From assembly GCA_003162615.1 (NCBI GenBank), contig PMNG01000080.1, forward strand, positions 13,703 through 23,490: a stretch of 9,788 nucleotides of DNA, given 5' to 3'. The notes beneath the pieces are model-generated. The model ran no database searches and had not been told where the DNA came from. It saw nothing but the letters and a program-made list of their open reading frames with translations. The position numbers and the translations under genes were made by a program. The number at the start of each line of letters is the position of its first letter. The first letter of the stretch is position 1. The stretch is from Methanothrix sp. GTDB taxonomy: Archaea; Halobacteriota; Methanosarcinia; Methanotrichales; Methanotrichaceae. Below are positions 5,784 through 9,788 of this stretch, in pieces.

Positions 5784-6310
5784 TCCTCCAAAACCATTCT
5801 TTTCATTAGATCCTTGATTTGTTCTTTCTTTTCCTGGGTTACTTCTACCAGAACGCTCCCTTCATTGGGCTGTCCGTAGACTACTACCGATCCGAGAGGC
5901 GCATAGAGAATAGCAGGCAGGGTCGCTAGGTCCTCTTCTCCATCAACTACGATCTTTATGCGTTCCTTTCCGGCCAGGGAGTCCTTGATCAGCTCAATCA
6001 GCTCCGGGTTCAAAGTTGCCGCCGGGTTCTTTACCTTGATGGTCTTATAGCTATCGTACTCCAGTCTATGCTGGACGTGATCTGGTGCAGGCATTCTCTT
6101 TGTCTTGTTATCAACGACGGTCAGATCCGGAGTTATGGACGCCTCAAGAAGATAGAAAGCCGTCATATCGCCCACTGCAGCGATCTTTTTTGCGGCTTTA
6201 AGCTCCTGGCCCATTGCTTTTATGCACTCGACACCGTTGCCTTTGCATAGCTTACCCAGAGGGCTCTTCAGCTCAGAGCGCAACTCTTCGGGTAGAACCA
6301 GCAACTTCAA
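5780..6310 (-). CDS. GTP-dependent dephospho-CoA kinase (DUF359 family)
   Basis: These 176 residues match the archaeal DUF359 (PF04019) family, shown in Thermococcus (TK1697) to be the GTP-dependent dephospho-CoA kinase that makes the last step of coenzyme A synthesis in archaea. Visible motifs are AAVGDMTAFYLLE (44-56), PDLTVVDNKTKR (61-72), IVVDGEEDLATLPAI (120-134) and the glycine-rich LYAPLGSVVVYGQPNEG (135-151). The conserved acidic residues Asp48, Asp67 and Asp123/Glu125/Asp127 are present. Length is typical. The start is TTG (6308-6310), one base after the Spt4 stop, with GGTG 7 bases upstream in the end of spt4. Its stop overlaps the S24e ATG. It is the only metabolic enzyme in an otherwise transcription/translation operon, an arrangement known from other archaea. 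Confidence 0.9.
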   Translation of the reverse strand: MKLLVLPEELRSELKSPLGKLCKGNGVECIKAMGQELKAAKKIAAVGDMTAFYLLEASITPDLTVVDNKTKRMPAPDHVQHRLEYDSYKTIKVKNPAATLNPELIELIKDSLAGKERIKIVVDGEEDLATLPAILYAPLGSVVVYGQPNEGSVLVEVTQEKKEQIKDLMKRMVLEE

Positions 6311-6311
6311 T

Positions 6312-6497
6312 CTATCGCACCTTCAGAGCGTACCTGCCCGGAAGAGTTATCCCTAGCTTGGTCGCGATTACCGATCCCTTGGGATCGATGACGATGACGT
6401 ATCCTCCCCAATCCTTGGACAGTGAGGACGAGCCACATATAGGGCACACCAATCCTTCAACTATCCTATGGCACTCCCTGCAGGCCTGATCGGTCAT
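6312..6497 (-). CDS. spt4: Transcription elongation factor Spt4 (RpoE'')
   Basis: This 61-residue zinc-ribbon protein pairs with Spt5 to form the processivity clamp of archaeal RNA polymerase. Cys6-x2-Cys9 and Cys18-x2-Cys21 bind zinc; WGGYVIVIDPKGSVIATKLGI (30-50) and the C-terminal GRYALKVR are typical of the archaeal protein. Length is normal. The ATG (6495-6497) overlaps the Rpo7 stop as ATGA, and GAGGCGAA just upstream serves as a weak Shine-Dalgarno. Confidence 0.95.
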   Translation of the reverse strand: MTDQACRECHRIVEGLVCPICGSSSLSKDWGGYVIVIDPKGSVIATKLGITLPGRYALKVR

Positions 6498-7072
6498 TTC
6501 GCCTCAGCCTCAGCGCTCTTGGACTCTGCCTTTTGAACAGCGTCGAGCCAATCCAGCTTTCCGAGGCCAGTCTGCCTCATGGTCAACCCGATCTTGCTCT
6601 CCCTGGGTTCTTTCTCGTTAAGGCTGACGGCAATTACCCTGGCCCGAACTTTCTCCCCTTCCCCTAGGGCTTTGTTGGACTCTTTGCTGACCAGGCGAGC
6701 GTTCTTTTCATCGTAGGATATGTACTCATTGGTGATCTGGCTTACGTGCAACAGGCCGTCAAAAGGCCCCATGCTCAAGAAAGCTCCGAACTTCACTATC
6801 TCCACAACTTCGCCCTCGATTATCTCCTGCATCTCCGGCTTGAAGACTACAGCCTCGAAGTCCACATCGTAGTAGACAGCTCCATCCCCTGCCAGGATTC
6901 TGCCTTCTCCAATCCTATCAGCACTCAGCACTGCAACGATTGTCCCCAGTGTCTTGTCCACCACGGCCTCGTATTTATTGCGCAGTGCAAGCTCAACTGC
7001 CTCCTCGAGAGGGTTTCCCATCTGATCCGGTGGTATCCTGACAATCCCCTCAAGCTTCATCCTCTTGTACAT
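6494..7072 (-). CDS. rpoE: DNA-directed RNA polymerase subunit Rpo7 (RpoE', RpoE1)
   Basis: These 192 residues form the Rpo7 subunit, which with Rpo4 makes the stalk of archaeal RNA polymerase and binds nascent RNA. The N-terminal RNP-like domain (1-80) starts MYKRMKLEGIVRIPPDQMG, the usual family beginning. An S1 RNA-binding domain follows at about 81-165 (GEVVEIVKFGAFLSMGPFDGLLHVSQI and ...IGLTMRQTGLG). The tail from about 175 is Ala/Glu/Lys-rich. The ATG at 7070-7072 shares one base with the stop of the PIN gene (TGATG), indicating translational coupling. Confidence 0.96.
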   Translation of the reverse strand: MYKRMKLEGIVRIPPDQMGNPLEEAVELALRNKYEAVVDKTLGTIVAVLSADRIGEGRILAGDGAVYYDVDFEAVVFKPEMQEIIEGEVVEIVKFGAFLSMGPFDGLLHVSQITNEYISYDEKNARLVSKESNKALGEGEKVRARVIAVSLNEKEPRESKIGLTMRQTGLGKLDWLDAVQKAESKSAEAEAK

Positions 7073-7452
7073 CAGAACTCCTTCTTCGTCGCCTCTAGAT
7101 ATCGACCCTGGCGCAGGTAAATAACGGTTATGCCCCTTCTAATTAACCTTTTCTTAAGCTCTTTGTCGTTGGTGAAGACAGCCGCCTTCTCACGAATGGC
7201 CAGATCCTCGAGGGCAAGATCCGCGTCCTCCCCTGAGCTGATGACTTTGCACTGCTCAGCCAAACCAAGGCCCACCTTTGCTGCCAGCTTGTCAAGCCCT
7301 TTGTCGGCTCTTTCCGTCAGATACCTTAGCTCTCTAAGCACCGGTCCCGGAACCAAGCATTCCACATACCCCAGGCGCAGCATCTCCGAGAAGATGTCCA
7401 CTCCGAACTGCTCAGGCACCATCAGGGCGTTGGTATCAAGAAGCACTTTCAC
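7072..7452 (-). CDS. PIN-domain ribonuclease-like protein (Fcf1/Utp24-related)
   Basis: These 126 residues make a single PIN domain. The acidic metal-site residues appear complete: Asp6 in LLDTNAL, Glu41 in VLRELR, Asp78 in EDADLAL and Asp96 in TNDKELK. The operon position between aIF2 gamma and Rpo7 is where archaea carry the Fcf1/Utp24-like PIN protein, related to the eukaryotic nuclease of 18S rRNA processing, so rRNA processing is a better guess than a VapC toxin; no antitoxin gene is adjacent. The start is GTG (7450-7452), 4 bases after the aIF2 gamma stop, with only a weak Shine-Dalgarno, suggesting translation coupled to the upstream gene. The target RNA is unknown. Confidence 0.87.
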   Translation of the reverse strand: MKVLLDTNALMVPEQFGVDIFSEMLRLGYVECLVPGPVLRELRYLTERADKGLDKLAAKVGLGLAEQCKVISSGEDADLALEDLAIREKAAVFTNDKELKKRLIRRGITVIYLRQGRYLEATKKEF

Positions 7453-7456
7453 AACT

Positions 7457-8734
7457 CTACTCGATTATGGTCCCAACGCCTATGAGCCGCCATCTGGCTC
7501 CCATCCGCCTGGATACAGCAACCCTATCCCCCACTTCAGCGCACACCGGCCTCTTGAGCTGAACCTGGACAACTCCACCTTCCCGGGCGCTGGAAACTAC
7601 GCCGACTGTCGTGGCAGTTCCCACGTTCAGCATCAACGGCTCGCTGGAGTGGATGGGCTCGACTGTGGACTCGTCTGTAACGCCAACCACACGTTCCAAG
7701 AGCCGCATCTCCATTATGAAGGAGTTCTTGACAGGCGGGAGCTTGCCAGGCTCGCCCGCAACCTGGCCGACAAGGGTATCGCTCTTGGTCATAACGGGGT
7801 CGAGCATTGTCCCTACGCCGACTAAGCCGCCGGGCGTAATCTCCTCTTGCTCTGCGCTGCCGGCAAGAAGGGTGACTACCTTGGTCTCCAAGGGAACCCA
7901 CTGCTTTCTTCCCTCGGACTCGACGAGTCTTCCCGGACAGATCTCCAGCTTGTCTCCCGGATGCAGCAGACCCTGGCTGAGGGATCCGCCGATGACGCCT
8001 CCTTTAAGGTTATCAGGCGATGCGCCTGGACGGTTTACATCAAAAGACCTGGCGATCTTGAGTAGAGCAGGCTTCTGTACGTCTCTAGGTGGTGTGGGTA
8101 TCATATTCTCGATGGCCTGAATGACCATGTCGATGTTGATGTTTTGTTGAGCGGAGATGGGGATTATCGGCGCGTTCTCCGCAACTGTGCCCTTTACAAA
8201 GCTCTTGATCTGGTTGTAGTGCTCTACTACCTTATCCTTGGAGATAAGATCGACCTTATTCTGTACGATGACGATCTTGTTGATCCCTGTGATGTTAAGG
8301 GCCATGAGGTGTTCTTTGGTCTGGGGCTGGGGGCAGGCCTCGTTGGCGGATATGACCAACACGGCTCCATCCATGATTGCCGCTCCGCAGAGCATGGTGG
8401 CCATGAGGGTCTCGTGGCCCGGGCTGTCCACGAAAGATACCGTGCGCAACACCTCGGTCTCCGTGCCGCAGTGAGGACACTTCGCTTCAACTGAGAAGCA
8501 GTCCGGCTCGGGGCATTGAGGACACCTTCTGAAGGTCGCATCAGCATACCCCAGGCGGATGGAGATACCCCGCTTGATCTCTTCGCTATGCTGATCAGTC
8601 CACACTCCTGAAAGGGATCTGACCAGGGTGGTCTTTCCGTGGTCAACGTGCCCCACCATGCCTATGTTGACCTCGGGCTTTTTAGCTATGGTTTTTTTAG
8701 CTTCAGATTTTACTTCCGACTTAACTTCAACCAA
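7457..8734 (-). CDS. eif2g: Translation initiation factor aIF2 subunit gamma
   Basis: This 425-residue GTPase is the core of the aIF2 heterotrimer that brings initiator Met-tRNA to the ribosome. It has G1 GHVDHGKT (28-35), a zinc knuckle with Cys71, Cys74, Cys79, Cys86 and Cys89 in the region 71-90, G3 DSPGH (103-107) and G4 NKVD (159-162). Domains II and III follow, ending with RRMGARWRLIGVGTIIE typical of the family. Residues 1-20 are a lysine-rich leader. The start is TTG (8732-8734): GGAGAT lies about 6-8 bases upstream and no ATG occurs before residue 26, which is inside the G domain. It is the first gene of the seven-gene operon. Confidence 0.97.
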   Translation of the reverse strand: MVEVKSEVKSEAKKTIAKKPEVNIGMVGHVDHGKTTLVRSLSGVWTDQHSEEIKRGISIRLGYADATFRRCPQCPEPDCFSVEAKCPHCGTETEVLRTVSFVDSPGHETLMATMLCGAAIMDGAVLVISANEACPQPQTKEHLMALNITGINKIVIVQNKVDLISKDKVVEHYNQIKSFVKGTVAENAPIIPISAQQNINIDMVIQAIENMIPTPPRDVQKPALLKIARSFDVNRPGASPDNLKGGVIGGSLSQGLLHPGDKLEICPGRLVESEGRKQWVPLETKVVTLLAGSAEQEEITPGGLVGVGTMLDPVMTKSDTLVGQVAGEPGKLPPVKNSFIMEMRLLERVVGVTDESTVEPIHSSEPLMLNVGTATTVGVVSSAREGGVVQVQLKRPVCAEVGDRVAVSRRMGARWRLIGVGTIIE

Positions 8735-8783
8735 ATTGAGATCTCCTTGGTAATTGTAATGACCTAGTAGTGGTGGAGATCAC

Positions 8784-8791
8784 TATATAAA
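8784..8791 (-). promoter_or_regulatory. TATA box of the aIF2 gamma operon
   Basis: The minus strand reads TTTATATA, the archaeal TATA consensus, preceded by a purine-rich GAAG that could act as BRE. It lies 50 bases before the TTG start, so transcription should start near 8760 with a leader of about 25 bases carrying the GGAGAT ribosome binding site. This is the strongest promoter candidate in the window. Confidence 0.65.
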
Positions 8792-8817
8792 TACTTCATG
8801 GTTTTGTTCAAAGGATC

Positions 8818-9633
8818 TTAGGCGTATCCAAGATCGGACTCTTTCAAGCCGGCCAGCAGTTCCCTTACGAATGTTGCATATGTCTTTCTGGAAAAGTCCG
8901 TCCATCCTTTAAACTCATCATAAAGCTCGGCTCCGAAGGTTTGCTCTTCATCGCTCTCGCTAGGCACCCCGAAAGATTTGAGATCCGAGAAGTTGTCCTC
9001 AAGAAAAAGCAGAAGGGCCATCTCTGCATAGGGCTTTGGAATTAGCGGCCGGGATTTGGAGAGCTGAACCATCAGCTTTTCGTCCTCTATCAGCTCATCC
9101 TGGGTGATCTGCAACCTGGTAGCTGCATACTGCTGAGCAGAGCTGGCAACCTCTCGTTTCTCATCCCCTGATAAAGCCCTAAGGTTCGCAGAGATCTGCT
9201 GGTAGATCTTGCTCATCTCGAACTCATGCTCCAGGGTAAATCCGAGGATTCTATCGCTGCTCTTTCTTATATACTCAGAGTTCAGTGCGATGATGGGAAA
9301 CCACAGTTCCCGATAGTAAAAACGCCTGTTCATGGCAACCGAAAAATCCAGTGCTCCAGGGACAGAGGTGTAAATGGACGGAAAAAAAGCTATCGTCTCC
9401 GTCTCAAGCATTATGTATCTTGAGGCCTTATCGCCCGCCAAGCACTCTAAGCGCTTCGGATCGGAGAGCTTGTGAAATACTGACTTTGGGTCCAGGAGCT
9501 GCTTATAGTTTTTTGCAGCCAGCTCTCTCTCGGTCATGGGCATGTCGGCTAAACTCCTGGCCGCGCCCTTTGCAACTGAGTGGAGCCAGTTCCTAAAATC
9601 CTTCTCAAACGACTGCCGTTCTGAATCAGACAC
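8818..9633 (-). CDS. Uncharacterised soluble protein downstream of a PC4-like gene
   Basis: I do not recognise this protein of 271 residues. It has no signal peptide or membrane helix. The N-terminal 60 residues are mostly helical and charged (SERQSFEKDFRNWLHSVAKG). A central part has aromatic-rich stretches (IAFFPSIYTS, RRFYYRELWFPIIAL), then FTLEHEFEMSKIYQQI around residues 133-148, whose E-H-E cluster could be a metal site but lacks a standard HExxH. The last 60 residues are acidic with a final helix. I chose the GTG at 9631-9633, which overlaps the upstream stop by 8 bases and has GGTGGAG just before it. A TTG at 9661-9663 would add 10 residues but has no clear Shine-Dalgarno and a 38-base overlap. 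It is translationally coupled to the PC4-like gene, so a role with that protein in DNA or RNA handling is the best contextual guess. Confidence 0.75.
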   Translation of the reverse strand: MSDSERQSFEKDFRNWLHSVAKGAARSLADMPMTERELAAKNYKQLLDPKSVFHKLSDPKRLECLAGDKASRYIMLETETIAFFPSIYTSVPGALDFSVAMNRRFYYRELWFPIIALNSEYIRKSSDRILGFTLEHEFEMSKIYQQISANLRALSGDEKREVASSAQQYAATRLQITQDELIEDEKLMVQLSKSRPLIPKPYAEMALLLFLEDNFSDLKSFGVPSESDEEQTFGAELYDEFKGWTDFSRKTYATFVRELLAGLKESDLGYA

Positions 9634-9788
9634 TCTCCACCTTATCGAGGACCACTTTATCAAGGATCTCTTTGAACATCTTCCACTGGTCTATAGGTAT
9701 CCTTAGGCCGTTCTTGGACCAGCCTGTGTACTTCTCTGAGGTGACGTACTCTCGAATGTCTATCCCCACATTTCCTTTAAACTCTGTC
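9626..9788 (-). CDS. PC4-like (transcriptional coactivator p15) protein, C-terminal part
   Basis: The frame is open to the window edge and gives the last 53 residues of a protein ending at TGA (9626-9628). The segment FKGNVGIDIREYVTS, then TGWSKNGLRIPIDQWKMFKEIL, fits the PC4/p15 fold: two strands with the DIREY motif, a G-L-R-I-P strand and the helix beginning with the conserved QW. PC4-fold proteins bind single-stranded DNA as dimers and occur in some archaea and bacteria as well as eukaryotes. The N-terminal strands are outside the window. The stop overlaps the next gene, implying an operon. The assignment rests on motif recognition over about 45 residues. Confidence 0.7.
   Translation of the reverse strand, partial: TEFKGNVGIDIREYVTSEKYTGWSKNGLRIPIDQWKMFKEILDKVVLDKVESV

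Noticed and set aside
5370..5879. 169-codon + strand frame opposite S27ae, S24e and the CoA kinase
   Set aside because: It is antisense across three recognised genes and their junctions, so it cannot be a conserved protein.
7072..7452. PIN gene as a VapC toxin of a toxin-antitoxin pair
   Set aside because: No antitoxin-like gene is next to it and it lies inside a housekeeping operon at the position of the Fcf1-like PIN protein.
7130..8120. Long + strand reading frames (7130-7825, 7611-8120) opposite aIF2 gamma and the PIN gene
   Set aside because: They run antisense to strongly conserved genes, show low-complexity Ser/Arg/Pro-rich translations and have no family resemblance; they arise from G+C-biased third positions of the real genes.
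1..9788. CRISPR array, tRNA, rRNA, transposase or attachment site
   Set aside because: No regularly spaced direct repeats, no tRNA cloverleaf with CCA-region and T-loop sequence, no rRNA-like conserved blocks and no transposase motifs were seen on either strand.

Overview
The window looks like chromosomal DNA of a euryarchaeal methanogen, most likely of the Methanosarcinales/Methanotrichales type (Methanothrix-like). That placement is inferred from gene content and not from any search. The evidence is archaeal: an ADP-dependent sugar kinase, aIF2 gamma, the archaeal RNA polymerase subunit Rpo7 (RpoE) with Spt4, ribosomal proteins S24e and S27ae, a GTP-dependent dephospho-CoA kinase, and archaeal TATA boxes (TTTATATA) upstream of genes. 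Non-ATG starts are frequent: TTG or GTG with a nearby Shine-Dalgarno fits several genes best.

Layout. Bases 1-1089 (+) hold the 3' three quarters or so of an ADP-dependent phosphofructokinase/glucokinase. It converges on, and overlaps by 13 bases, an A+T-rich orphan gene (1077-2033, -) with a PD-(D/E)XK nuclease-like signature. Next is a divergent pair: a winged-helix regulator (2126-2608, -) and a small basic protein (about 2744-3027, +). The small gene is broken by a frameshift at a run of seven G. The spacer between the pair carries several inverted repeats that overlap both candidate promoters.

Bases 3065-5238 (-) form a two-gene membrane operon: a stomatin/SPFH protein followed, with an ATGA overlap, by an NfeD-type membrane serine protease with a complete Ser/Lys dyad. 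These are a known protease-substrate/partner pair for membrane quality control.

Bases 5319-8734 (-) form the main information-processing operon, read in the order aIF2 gamma, PIN-domain protein, Rpo7, Spt4, dephospho-CoA kinase, S24e, S27ae. The genes abut or overlap by 1-4 bases. A good TATA box lies about 50 bases before the aIF2 gamma start. It couples translation initiation, ribosome, RNA polymerase and CoA synthesis genes in one transcript. The familiar downstream neighbour kae1 is not present; the stomatin unit follows instead.

Bases 8818-9788 (-) hold an unrecognised cytosolic protein of about 271 residues and, upstream and overlapping it by 8 bases, the C-terminal half of a PC4-like (transcriptional coactivator p15) single-stranded-DNA-binding protein that runs off the window edge.

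No tRNA, rRNA, CRISPR array, transposase or long repeat was seen. No stretch longer than about 140 bases lacks a gene. The best candidates for something undescribed are the regulator/frameshifted small-protein pair, the nuclease-like orphan, and the PC4-linked unknown protein.
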